This document shows positions 1 to 7,170 of a stretch of DNA of 64,000 bases, in pieces. Source of the DNA: Sediminibacterium magnilacihabitans (lineage in GTDB: Bacteria > Bacteroidota > Bacteroidia > Chitinophagales > Chitinophagaceae). The notes beneath the pieces were generated by a model. That model searched no databases. It was not told where the DNA came from and saw only the letters and a program-made list of their open reading frames with translations. The first letter of the stretch is position 1. Every line of letters starts with the position of its first letter. The position numbers and the translations under genes were made by a program. The stretch is from NCBI GenBank assembly GCA_002973575.1, contig PVEQ01000012.1:1-64000 (forward strand), written 5' to 3'.

Positions 1-1
1 T

Positions 2-76
2 TTACATGAACTATTCGCTAAACCCATACTACAAAATTTCAAAGAGCAAAATGATAACCAGTTGAAAATGTTCTAA
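2..76 (+). CDS. 3' end of an unidentified gene (partial)
   Basis: From base 2 an open plus-strand frame runs to a TAA at 74-76 and would encode the last 24 residues of a protein, ending in QLKMF. It converges with the fibre-like gene that ends at 90. The fragment is too short to assign a family. The call rests on the frame being open from the window edge and on the convergent arrangement; it may be a chance frame. Confidence 0.3.
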   Translation, partial: LHELFAKPILQNFKEQNDNQLKMF

Positions 77-89
77 TTAAGACGAAACG

Positions 90-1397
90 TTAATGTTCAT
101 TGATCTGTTTTTGTTGATCAATAATATACAATGTCAATTCTTCTATTTTTTTCAACAATAAGGCTTGATTATCTCCTACACTGACTCCTTTTTCTTCCAC
201 TTCTTTGGTGGAGGGTATATCCGGCAAGTGTTTGTTTTTCCTGATAAATCGTTCAATGTCTGGTAAAGACTTCAACTGATAGGATGAATCGAATACATAA
301 TCGCTCCATCCAGTTTGAGTAACAATCAGTTTTTGGGTCTTAATATTCCCATTTACAGAAAGCTTTTCAGATGGAGAAGATGTACCAATACCAACATTGC
401 TATTAGCAGATAAATAAAACTGATTGGCATTTCCATATGTCTGCATGGTTATAGGCTGAACAGAGCCGCCGCCGTAGTAATTTGTTGCAATCACCACTCC
501 TGTATTGGCAGCCGACACATCCAATGTATTTAAATCATTAGGAGCAGTTAATCTGAAAAAACCAGCAGATAATTGATTCCTTGAAGGGTTTACGTTTGTA
601 CCAAAAAAAACATTTTTACCAGGGGCTGATACATCAGTATAAAATGATGCTCCGTTATTTTGCAAACTGAAGGTAGAGCCAGAAGTGCTTCCCGTTGGGT
701 AGAAATACAACCCAGCCCCAATAGCAGCAGAAATTGTGGGTGTTCCTGCTCCATATGAACCTCCCCATGTTAAATTGTTATTGCTCTGTATATTAATTCC
801 TCCAACCACATCTAATTTCACTGCCGGATTTGAAGTTCCAATACCAACATTACTATTGGCAGATAAATAAAACTGGTTAGAGTTTCCATATGTCTGCATA
901 GTTATTGGTTGAGCAGAGCCTCCACCATAGTAATTTGTAGAAAATACAGTTCCTGTACTGGTAGATGATATATCTAATGTATTCAGATCGTTAGGAGCTG
1001 TTAACCGCATAAACCCTGCTGTCAATTGATTTTTTGAAGGGTTCCCGTTCGTTCCAAAATAAAAGTTTTTACCAGGCACTGACAAATCTGTATAAAATGT
1101 CGCCCCTCCGTTTTGTAAACTAAATGTAGAACCAGAAGTACTTCCTGTTGGGTAGAAATACAATCCAACTCCAACAGCTGAGGAAATAGTAGGTATACCA
1201 GCCCCGTACGAGCCCCCCCAAGTTAAGTTGTTGTTACTTTGTATACTGACACCTCCAACCACATCCAGTTTTACTGATGGGCTTGTTGTACCAATACCTA
1301 CATTTCCGCTTGCCGGGAATGTGTTCGTTTGAGAAATTCCATTGTAAGTCAATAGGATAAACCCAATTGCAAATAGTGGTGCAAATCGTACTTTCAT
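90..1397 (-). CDS. Tail-fibre-like GIGTTSPS repeat surface protein with C-terminal coiled coil
   Basis: A 435-residue predicted secreted protein with an N-terminal signal peptide (hydrophobic stretch about residues 6-20, then SISQT-type cleavage region). Three NVGIGT motifs occur, two of them opening a near-identical segment of about 150 residues (roughly 33-185 and 184-340), so the gene has an internal duplication. The last 90 residues hold the conserved end of this Bacteroidota family (KLSVNGNIKTQKL, a WSDYVF box, HLPDIPS, then an EELTLYI leucine-rich coiled coil). Phage and surface fibres have similar trimerising ends, but no S74 autoprotease dyad is evident. It follows a paralogue by 34 bp on the same strand and is probably cotranscribed with it. 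Function is unknown; a fibrous surface or adhesin-like role is inference. Confidence 0.75.
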   Translation of the reverse strand: MKVRFAPLFAIGFILLTYNGISQTNTFPASGNVGIGTTSPSVKLDVVGGVSIQSNNNLTWGGSYGAGIPTISSAVGVGLYFYPTGSTSGSTFSLQNGGATFYTDLSVPGKNFYFGTNGNPSKNQLTAGFMRLTAPNDLNTLDISSTSTGTVFSTNYYGGGSAQPITMQTYGNSNQFYLSANSNVGIGTSNPAVKLDVVGGINIQSNNNLTWGGSYGAGTPTISAAIGAGLYFYPTGSTSGSTFSLQNNGASFYTDVSAPGKNVFFGTNVNPSRNQLSAGFFRLTAPNDLNTLDVSAANTGVVIATNYYGGGSVQPITMQTYGNANQFYLSANSNVGIGTSSPSEKLSVNGNIKTQKLIVTQTGWSDYVFDSSYQLKSLPDIERFIRKNKHLPDIPSTKEVEEKGVSVGDNQALLLKKIEELTLYIIDQQKQINEH

Positions 1398-1431
1398 CTG
1401 ATCATTTTATTTTCTTAATTACAACTTGGTA

Positions 1432-2862
1432 CTATCTTTTTTCTTTTAATAGTTGATCAATCTGCTTTTGCTGTCTTTTATTCTTTTTATCCAGTTCAAT
1501 GATATACAATGTCAGTTCCTCTATCTTCTTCAATAGCAGGGCCTGGTTCTCTCCGACATCCATGCCTTTTTCTTTCACTTCTTTCTCTGAAGGGATATCC
1601 GGCAGGTGTCTGTTTTCGTGTATAAATTTGCCAACTTCAATTAAAGGTTTTAATTGATATCCGGGGGCAAAAACATAGTCACTCCACCCGGTTTGTGTAA
1701 CAATCAGTTTTTGTGTTTTGATATTTCCATTCACAGAAAGCTTTTCTGTAGGTGCTGTTGTACCAATGCCTACATTACCATTGATGTTCATGCCACCTCC
1801 ACCAACAATTTGCAATGGATTTCCTATATCGCTACCGATAATAGGGTTGTTGTTGTTATCAAGACCAATGTATAATTTCCTGCTTCCGCCATTCATGAAG
1901 CCTATGTAATTCCAGTTTCTGCTACCAGTTTTACTAATAGTTAAACCTTGATCTCCTGTAATGTTAAACTGACCGCTGGTTCCCACAATCGAACCTGAAA
2001 AATTGCCGTTACCATTGACGACCAAGCCGCCACCGCCAACTACTTGCAATGGGGTGCCAACATCGCTACCGATAATTGCATTATTGCTATTATCAAGGCC
2101 AATGTATAACTTCCTGCTTCCGCCATTCATGAACCCTATGTAATTCCAATTGCTACTGCCAGTCTTGCTGATAGTTAAGCCTTGATCTGTAGTAGTATTA
2201 AACTGGCCCGCGCCAGCATTGGACACAGTAAATAATGAATTCCATGAACCACCGCTAGGCCTTCTCCCTATGGTGAAAGCATCAGGATTAGTTGTTGTAT
2301 TCTGGTTGCCGCCAAGATCTATTGACCACGCAGGCAATGAGTTTGAATTGGTGTAATTCGATGCTATTGAAAGACCATTATAATTTGTTGAAGAACCAGC
2401 ATTGGAAGATAATATGGACTGCCCGGAATTATAACCATTGATTAAAATGGCATTAACTCCGGCATATCCGTTATTAACATTATTAGTACCCACTGTTAGT
2501 GTAGCACCGAACGATCCACTGCCGCCAAAAGTTGCATTACCCGTTGAATAAGACAGCCTCAATGCAGAAGTCGCGCCGGCGTTTGTTAGGAATAATAAAT
2601 CCCCCGTTCCTCTATCTAACTGAACAAAAGACTTCGGCAAGCCGTTTGCGTAAAAACCGAGTGTTGGTGATCTCACACCTGTATTATCGTCGATTATCAG
2701 GCCTGTGTTCTGGCTGGTTGTATTAATATGTAATGGCGCCGAAGGGCTTGTTGTACCAATGCCAATACTACCACTGGTTGTCCAAGGGGTATTTTGGGCA
2801 ATTGAATATACCGGACGAAAAAAAACGGCGATGATAAAGAATAGTAAAACTCTTTGTCTCAT
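1432..2862 (-). CDS. Tail-fibre-like GIGTTSPS repeat surface protein (paralogue of the next gene)
   Basis: A 476-residue predicted secreted protein: signal peptide about residues 1-22 ending in AQN, an SIGIGTTSPS motif near 30, an NVGIGTTAPT motif near 365, and a C-terminal block nearly identical to that of the neighbouring 90-1397 protein (EKLSVNGNIKTQK, WSDYVFAPG, HLPDIPSEKEV) ending in a basic coiled coil. A segment of about 70 residues (QGLTISKTGS, NWNYIGFMNGGSRKLYIGLD, a GGGG run) is present twice in tandem. The middle differs from its neighbour while the end is shared, as expected if variable shafts sit on a common trimerisation foot. It is the first gene of the pair. Likely displayed on the cell surface; function unknown. 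Confidence 0.75.
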   Translation of the reverse strand: MRQRVLLFFIIAVFFRPVYSIAQNTPWTTSGSIGIGTTSPSAPLHINTTSQNTGLIIDDNTGVRSPTLGFYANGLPKSFVQLDRGTGDLLFLTNAGATSALRLSYSTGNATFGGSGSFGATLTVGTNNVNNGYAGVNAILINGYNSGQSILSSNAGSSTNYNGLSIASNYTNSNSLPAWSIDLGGNQNTTTNPDAFTIGRRPSGGSWNSLFTVSNAGAGQFNTTTDQGLTISKTGSSNWNYIGFMNGGSRKLYIGLDNSNNAIIGSDVGTPLQVVGGGGLVVNGNGNFSGSIVGTSGQFNITGDQGLTISKTGSRNWNYIGFMNGGSRKLYIGLDNNNNPIIGSDIGNPLQIVGGGGMNINGNVGIGTTAPTEKLSVNGNIKTQKLIVTQTGWSDYVFAPGYQLKPLIEVGKFIHENRHLPDIPSEKEVKEKGMDVGENQALLLKKIEELTLYIIELDKKNKRQQKQIDQLLKEKR

Positions 2863-3116
2863 GGGCGTAAACAGGGTTTATGATATTATTCCATAATACA
2901 TGCTGGTACAGCTATATCACACAGCTACACTATAGCTTCTTTTACAGAAGCTATAAATACCTTAAGCTACTGACTATGGAATTGGGTAATTGATTAGGGG
3001 GGATATATCAGTTACCTGAATGACTACAATATTAATATTTATTACAAACAAAAACTATTTTCAAGCGTATTTTTTCGAACTTTTTTTGGAGAGTAAAAAC
3101 ACTTATATTAAAGCAA
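2863..3116. other. Intergenic region upstream of the fibre genes
   Basis: About 250 bp, AT-rich, with no convincing ORF. It holds a perfect 10-bp inverted repeat (2931-2955) and one copy of GTATTTTTTCGA (3067-3078), a 12-mer also present twice upstream of rpoD. No TAnnTTTG box could be placed with confidence upstream of the 2862 start. Confidence 0.5.
2931..2955. repeat. 10-bp perfect inverted repeat, possible operator or hairpin
   Basis: TATAGCTTCT and AGAAGCTATA flank a 5-nt loop (TTTAC). The repeat lies about 70-90 bp upstream of the fibre gene starting at 2862. There is no T-tract on either side, so a terminator is unlikely; a protein-binding site or an mRNA leader hairpin are the alternatives. 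Confidence 0.5.
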
Positions 3117-3188
3117 TCATTTTCTCTCTAGTTTTCGTACTCGGTTTTGCAAAGCAATATTCTCCTTTTTGAGTTCTATCATATACCA
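3117..3188 (-). pseudogene. Remnant of the C-terminal coiled coil of a third fibre-like gene
   Basis: On the minus strand, in a frame different from the overlapping DUF1016 gene, codons from about 3188 to the TGA at 3117-3119 read W-Y, then MIELKKENIALQ, then NRVRKLERK. The YMIEL-K-KEN pattern matches the YIIEL-DKKN end of the 1432-2862 protein and is the typical terminus of the GIGTTSPS family. Everything upstream of this end is missing and is replaced by the DUF1016 gene, so this is the scar of a deletion or insertion. The match is short; confidence comes from the family pattern and from two intact paralogues lying directly downstream. Confidence 0.6.
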
Positions 3189-3886
3189 AGTGCCATAATG
3201 GTATTTTTGATGTTAGAAACTACCTGGCCTTCAAATACACGTTCACCATCCTGTTCATCCAGTTGCAGAAAATCAAATAAGTACTCATCTTTGAAAATCT
3301 GTAAGGCATTGGCTGAAAGTTTATCCGGTAGCGACTGCTTAAAATTGTTGGCAAGCTGACCTTGATTTTTGTAAAGGTTTGCATCAATATGGTGTTCCAA
3401 AGTCCTGACAGACCATGCCTGTGAAGCAGCCTGAAATATATAAAACCACCGTTCTTCAAGTGTTGGGCATTTGGACAAAATAAGGATGTGATGAGTAAAA
3501 CTAATCCCCGTAAACGCCTCATTTTCATTCGATTGCAATTGGGCAGTCACTGACTGCCCAATTGGCTTTGCTACCTGGCCGCTCAATAGACCCGTCAATG
3601 ACGAGCCAATTGAAGACTGTACATAAGCTTCATAGAACTGGCGCATGTTTTTTAAATTTCTATGAGAGAAGCCACGAAGTCCAGGTAACTGACTTTGAAG
3701 ATCCATTGCGATTTGCTCCAATACATTCGCGCCCCATTTTTCAGCATTTATCTTTTCTGATAAATTTCGGCCAACCTGATAGTAAAGCAACAACTGTTCT
3801 CTATTGACTAATCTTGCAGCAACGTATCGGCTCTGAACAATGTTCTGTTTTAATTCGTTTATAAAAGCCAGGTATTTCTTATCCAT
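3179..3886 (-). CDS. Truncated DUF1016 (YhcG-like) protein lacking its nuclease domain
   Basis: A 235-residue frame starting at ATG 3886; the longer frame begins with TTG at 3937. It matches the DUF1016 N-terminal helical domain (ELKQNI, ARLVNREQLLLYYQVGRNLSEKI, AMDLQSQLPGLRGFSHRNLKNMRQFY) and the start of the C-terminal part (FDFLQLDEQ, then VSNIKNTIMALGI). In full-length relatives this point is followed by the PDDEXK-like nuclease core (GGFAFVGRQ, DLLFYH, ELK). Here a stop comes immediately after the IMALG segment and the remnant of a fibre gene follows. The protein is therefore probably non-functional as a nuclease. It sits 58 bp behind the integrase gene on the same strand and was probably carried by the same island. 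It contains a Q/S/N-rich insertion at about residues 92-120. Confidence 0.75.
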   Translation of the reverse strand: MDKKYLAFINELKQNIVQSRYVAARLVNREQLLLYYQVGRNLSEKINAEKWGANVLEQIAMDLQSQLPGLRGFSHRNLKNMRQFYEAYVQSSIGSSLTGLLSGQVAKPIGQSVTAQLQSNENEAFTGISFTHHILILSKCPTLEERWFYIFQAASQAWSVRTLEHHIDANLYKNQGQLANNFKQSLPDKLSANALQIFKDEYLFDFLQLDEQDGERVFEGQVVSNIKNTIMALGI

Positions 3887-3944
3887 TTTTTGAAGTTTTG
3901 TTTTAACTGTATTACGGTTGGTCACGGATTTTGGCAACCTCTAT

Positions 3945-5165
3945 TTAAACTGCCTGTAATTTTTGTTTCAAGGCCAGCATATCATCACTTACTTTTTTAT
4001 CAATGATTTTCGCGTAGTGCTGTGTAGTCTTTAAATTTTTATGCCCTAGCATTTTAGATACGGTTTCGATAGGAACACCATTGCCAAGTGTTACCGTAGT
4101 GGCGAAAGTGTGCCGGGCGATATGAGTTGTGAATTTTTTCGTAATCCCGCATTTATCTCCAATTTCTTTCAAATATTCATTCATTTTCTGATTGGTCAGC
4201 ACCGGTAAAACGCGATCCTTATTTACACACTGTGGATGATCATCGTATTTATTCATGATAGCCAATGCTTCGGGTAGAATTGGAATACGTGACGCACTTT
4301 CGGTTTTTTTCCTGTGTGTGAAAATCCATTTGCCACCGTCAACGCCGATTCCAATTTCAGATCGTTTGAGTTTAAAAACATCTGCATAAGCCAACCCTGT
4401 ATAACAGCAGAATAGGAATATGTCTCTTACTTGACCTAAACGTTCTGTTAAAAACTCTTTCTCTCTAATCGCTTGAATTTCTTCCTTTGTCAAAGGATTG
4501 ACATCAACCTCCTTTTTGCTCATTTTATAACCCAGGAACGGGTCCCTTGCAAGCCAGCCATTCCTGATGCAGTGATTTACTATTTTCTTAAAATTGCTGA
4601 TATACTTAATGGAAGTATTGTGACAGCATTTCTGTACCGTCTTTAACCAGAATTCATATTCGGTAGCAAATTCAAAATTCAGTTTGCTGATGGGTAAATC
4701 TTCAACATGGTATTTCCATTTGATAAATGCACGGGTATGAGAAATAGATGTCTTATAACGCTCTAACGTACCCGGTGCAAAATCTTTGTTCACCAAAGCT
4801 TCCATTTGATCATTGTGCTTCTGGAAAATTTCAAGAACCATTCTTCCTTTTTCTTCCCTTCCGGTCAATACGTTCTTGAGAGCTTCCGCAGTAACTTCTT
4901 TATTGTTCTCCATAAGAAGACGACGTCCCTCAAATACTTTCATCTTTAGAATACCCAGGTGGGCATTCAGTTCTTTACTGACTTCGCTTTTCCCGTCTGA
5001 ACATTCCAGGTCTTCCAGCCATTCTGTTGGTTTACACTTGCGGGATGTACATAACTCTTTTCTGTCGCCATCAACTGTGATGCGCATGTAAATCGGCATG
5101 GCTCCTTCTATATACTTTTTGGGCTTCTTTAAATAGAAGAACACACTAAAGTTTTTACCTAACAT
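3945..5165 (-). CDS. Tyrosine recombinase / integrase (IntDOT-like, Bacteroidota type)
   Basis: Catalyses site-specific integration and excision of a mobile element. From ATG 5165 it has 406 residues: an arm-binding N-terminal domain (FSVFFYLKKP, PIYMRITVDG) about 1-90, a SAM-like core-binding domain about 105-205, and the catalytic domain from about 225. Visible active-site parts are H348-x-x-R351 (THIARHTFAT), H375 in MLGHKN and the nucleophile Y384 (HYAKI). The region that holds the first catalytic Arg reads TGLAYADV, without Arg, as in the IntDOT group. The frame extends to 5225, but the protein family begins at MLGKNF, so 5165 is preferred. It lies next to tRNA-Ser, which suggests that tRNA as the integration target. 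The downstream DUF1016 gene is probably cotranscribed. Confidence 0.9.
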   Translation of the reverse strand: MLGKNFSVFFYLKKPKKYIEGAMPIYMRITVDGDRKELCTSRKCKPTEWLEDLECSDGKSEVSKELNAHLGILKMKVFEGRRLLMENNKEVTAEALKNVLTGREEKGRMVLEIFQKHNDQMEALVNKDFAPGTLERYKTSISHTRAFIKWKYHVEDLPISKLNFEFATEYEFWLKTVQKCCHNTSIKYISNFKKIVNHCIRNGWLARDPFLGYKMSKKEVDVNPLTKEEIQAIREKEFLTERLGQVRDIFLFCCYTGLAYADVFKLKRSEIGIGVDGGKWIFTHRKKTESASRIPILPEALAIMNKYDDHPQCVNKDRVLPVLTNQKMNEYLKEIGDKCGITKKFTTHIARHTFATTVTLGNGVPIETVSKMLGHKNLKTTQHYAKIIDKKVSDDMLALKQKLQAV

Positions 5166-5237
5166 AACAAAAGGTTTAAATGATAAAATTAGAACCTCAA
5201 TTAAGCCAAGACAAGACCTGTTCAAAGACTATATATG

Positions 5238-5303
5238 TTCATTTTCAGCGAGTTATGAAGGAATTCGGGAGTTCATTTTCCTGAAACACGGAACTCCCGA
5301 ATT
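5238..5303. repeat. Inverted and direct repeats between integrase and tRNA-Ser (candidate att arm sites)
   Basis: AATTCGGGAGTTC (5262-5274) and GAACTCCCGAATT (5291-5303) form a perfect 13-bp inverted repeat with a 16-nt spacer. GTTCATTTTC occurs twice in direct orientation (5238-5247 and 5271-5280). They lie between the integrase start and the tRNA, where integrase arm-type sites or excisionase sites would be expected. No T-tract follows the hairpin, so it is not an evident terminator. Confidence 0.5.
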
Positions 5304-5355
5304 ACGCCCTCGACTTTGGGTTTTTATGAACATTTTGAGCAATGGCTAAAAATGA

Positions 5356-5388
5356 AAAAGCCCGTAAACATTGAGTTTGCGGGCTTTT
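5356..5388 (-). terminator. Rho-independent terminator downstream of tRNA-Ser
   Basis: Read on the minus strand: AAAAGCCCGCAAAC, a short loop, then GTTTACGGGCTTTTT (stem with one mismatched pair). It lies about 20 nt beyond the tRNA 3' end at 5410 and ends in a T-run. Confidence 0.75.
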
Positions 5389-5409
5389 GATTTCGTTTGA
5401 TTTGTATTC

Positions 5410-5499
5410 TGGCAGAGAGGAAGGGATTCGAACCCTCGATACGGTTTCCCGTATACACACTTTCCAGGCGTGCTCCTTCAACCACTCGGACACCTCTCT
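5410..5499 (-). tRNA. tRNA-Ser (anticodon GGA)
   Basis: On the minus strand the acceptor arm AGAGAGG (5499-5493) pairs with CCTCTCT, followed by discriminator G and an encoded CCA (5412-5410). The anticodon stem CACGC/GTGTG encloses loop CTGGAAA, giving anticodon GGA (reads UCC/UCU). The long variable arm (TATACGGGAAACCGTAT) and the T loop GGTTCGAATCC confirm a class II serine tRNA. The integrase gene lies just beyond its 3' end. Confidence 0.97.
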
Positions 5500-5536
5500 G
5501 TACTTTTTCGGGACGGCAAAAATAAAGCTTCGATGC

Positions 5537-6304
5537 TCAGTTTCCGAATATTTTTTGAGCATTGGCCGTGGTAATGGCCGCCATTTCTTCTATTGTTACC
5601 CCTTTTACTTCTGCCAGCTTCTCCACCACATATTGCAAATAACTGCTTTCATTTCGTTTACCCCGGAACGGCACAGGGGTAAGATAAGGCGCATCTGTTT
5701 CGAGCACCAGGTATTCCATGCCAACCTTTTCCAGCGCCGCCGGCAGGCCCGCATTCTTATAAGTAAGCACCCCACCGATACCCAGCAGAAAGCCCATATC
5801 CGTGATCTGTTTCGCCGATTCGGCACTGCCGCTGAAACAATGAAAAATACCCCTGAGTCCCTTTGCAGCAAAGGGTTTTACCATTTCAATGGTCTCCTGC
5901 ATGGCATTACGGGTATGGATCACAATGGGTAGGTTACGCTTCAACGCCCATTGCATTTGCAGCGTAAATGCTTCCTGCTGCTCTTTGGTATAAGTCTTAT
6001 CCCAATAATAATCAAGACCGATCTCCCCTACAGCAACAAAGGACCTTTTCTCCAGCCATTCTTCCACAACCGCCAGTTCGTTGCGGTAACCTGCATTCAC
6101 CGAACAGGGATGCAGTCCCATCATCGCTACACAAACGCCCGGATACCTTGCTTCCAGGTCCAGCATGGCTTTGTGGGTGCTATCATCGATCGCAGGCAAA
6201 TAAAACCGCGAAACACCGCATTGCACGGCGCGTTCTATCACAGCATCTATATCTGCTGCGAACTCTTCTGAATACAAATGACAATGGGTATCTATCAGGT
6301 TCAT
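5537..6304 (-). CDS. TatD family metal-dependent deoxyribonuclease
   Basis: A 255-residue metal-dependent hydrolase of the amidohydrolase superfamily; family members act as 3'-5' exonucleases on DNA. Visible motifs: N-terminal [12 protein letters not shown] (metal ligands H-x-H), [18 protein letters not shown] with the conserved Glu, [20 protein letters not shown] and [19 protein letters not shown] near the C-terminus with the metal-binding Asp. Start at ATG 6304 (MNLIDTHCH) rather than the upstream in-frame ATG at 6325, because the family begins directly at the HxH strand. A polysaccharide deacetylase precedes it by 56 bp on the same strand; the spacer contains AACTAAAAAGTC-type filler. Paralogues in one genome are common, so the exact substrate is uncertain. 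Confidence 0.92.
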   Translation of the reverse strand: MNLIDTHCHLYSEEFAADIDAVIERAVQCGVSRFYLPAIDDSTHKAMLDLEARYPGVCVAMMGLHPCSVNAGYRNELAVVEEWLEKRSFVAVGEIGLDYYWDKTYTKEQQEAFTLQMQWALKRNLPIVIHTRNAMQETIEMVKPFAAKGLRGIFHCFSGSAESAKQITDMGFLLGIGGVLTYKNAGLPAALEKVGMEYLVLETDAPYLTPVPFRGKRNESSYLQYVVEKLAEVKGVTIEEMAAITTANAQKIFGN

Positions 6305-6360
6305 GATGCAAAAATCAAAACTCACAACTAAAAAGTCAAAAATGGTTTTGTGTGCAGGTT

Positions 6361-6978
6361 TTAGATTCTTTCAAACCGGTATCCTTCCTGTTTAAAATGG
6401 GCCAAAACGCGCGGTAAAGCATATTGCAGGCGATCCCATGCTTTAGCACTGTCGTGGAATACAATGATGGAGCCTGGTTTGGCGTATCGCAATACATACG
6501 ACAAACTGGTTTCGGGTGAAAGGCCGGTATCAAAATCACCACTCAACACAGACCACATGATCACACGCATGTCCGGATGGGTAGCTTTCAATTGCCGGTA
6601 TTGCGAACGGCGGATCCTTCCATACGGTGGCCTGAAAAGTGTTGAATGAATATACTCGGCAGCCAGGCTAATGTCCCGGATATATTCCTTGTCAGGAGTT
6701 TTCCATCCATTCAGGTGATGCTGGGTATGGTTGCCAACGGCATGTCCTTCGCGGATGATCCGTTCGTAAATAGCAGGGTGGGCCATCACATTCTTGCCAA
6801 TGCAAAAAAAACTCGCTTTGGCTGCGTATTGTTGTAGTTGGTCGAGTACAAAAGGGGTGGCCGTTTCATGCGGACCATCATCGAAACTGAGATAGAGCAC
6901 TTTCTCTTTTGCAGGTATCTGCCAAACCAGTTTTGGATACAAAGCACGTAACCACCATGGGGTATGAACGAGGTACAT
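6361..6978 (-). CDS. Polysaccharide deacetylase (NodB homology domain)
   Basis: A 205-residue carbohydrate esterase family 4 type enzyme, expected to remove N-acetyl groups from cell-wall or other amino-sugar polymers. Motif 1 is SFDDGP (residues 31-36, with the base and metal Asp pair D33-D34), motif 2 is H84-T-Q-H-H88 (metal ligands), motif 3 is RPPYG (116-120), followed by W-S-x-x-x-x-D and IIVFHD near residue 175. There is no signal peptide, but residues 1-20 are hydrophobic and aromatic (HTPWWLRALYPKLVW), possibly a membrane-proximal anchor. The start at 6978 is supported by a TATCTTTA box ending 4 nt upstream. It probably forms a transcription unit with the downstream TatD gene. It diverges from gltX across a repeat-rich 190-bp spacer. 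Confidence 0.9.
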   Translation of the reverse strand: MYLVHTPWWLRALYPKLVWQIPAKEKVLYLSFDDGPHETATPFVLDQLQQYAAKASFFCIGKNVMAHPAIYERIIREGHAVGNHTQHHLNGWKTPDKEYIRDISLAAEYIHSTLFRPPYGRIRRSQYRQLKATHPDMRVIMWSVLSGDFDTGLSPETSLSYVLRYAKPGSIIVFHDSAKAWDRLQYALPRVLAHFKQEGYRFERI

Positions 6979-6982
6979 AGTA

Positions 6983-6990
6983 TAAAGATA
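6983..6990 (-). promoter_or_regulatory. Putative -7 element of the deacetylase gene
   Basis: TATCTTTA, one base off the Bacteroidota consensus TAnnTTTG, ends 4 nt before the ATG at 6978. The expected transcription start falls on or beside the start codon. Confidence 0.5.
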
Positions 6991-7007
6991 ACGCGTCTCC
7001 CTTTAAC

Positions 7008-7134
7008 CGTCATCCTGAGCGAGCGGAGCGAGTCGAAGGACCTGCTGAACATTCGGGCAGATCCCTCGGCTGCGCTCGGGATGACGATCTTTTTTACTCG
7101 GGATGACGATCTTTTTTTACTCGGGATGACGATC
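7008..7134. repeat. SERSESKD-type intergenic repeat with triple tail
   Basis: Starts CGTCATCCTGAGCGAGCG and contains an imperfect inverted copy ending GCTCGGGATGACG. The motif CTCGGGATGACGATC is then present three times (7075-7089, 7097-7111, 7120-7134), separated by T-runs. The same element occurs at 52456-52569 and 54888-54927. It translates spuriously as SERSESKD and falsely extends the gltX reading frame. Confidence 0.85.
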
Positions 7135-7158
7135 AAAGGAAATCAGCCATTAGTCTTT

Positions 7159-7166
7159 TATCTTTG
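7159..7166 (+). promoter_or_regulatory. Putative -7 element of gltX
   Basis: TATCTTTG, a perfect TAnnTTTG box, ends 4 nt before the gltX ATG at 7171. It lies inside the upstream frame extension, which argues for the 7171 start and for a leaderless mRNA. Confidence 0.6.
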
Positions 7167-7170
7167 CCGG

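Noticed and set aside
2931..2955. Invertible phase-variation promoter at the fibre operon
   Set aside because: Only one hairpin is seen; inversion needs two inverted copies flanking a promoter, and none was found.
5166..5225. Longer integrase start
   Set aside because: The extra 20 residues have no counterpart in the family, which starts with KNFSVFFYLKK.
5302..5562. 86-residue minus-strand ORF near the integrase
   Set aside because: It runs through the tRNA-Ser gene and its terminator.
6964..7170. N-terminal extension of gltX by 69 residues
   Set aside because: It is read from an intergenic SERSESKD repeat and contains the gltX promoter box; the enzyme family starts at the RVRFAPSPTG strand.
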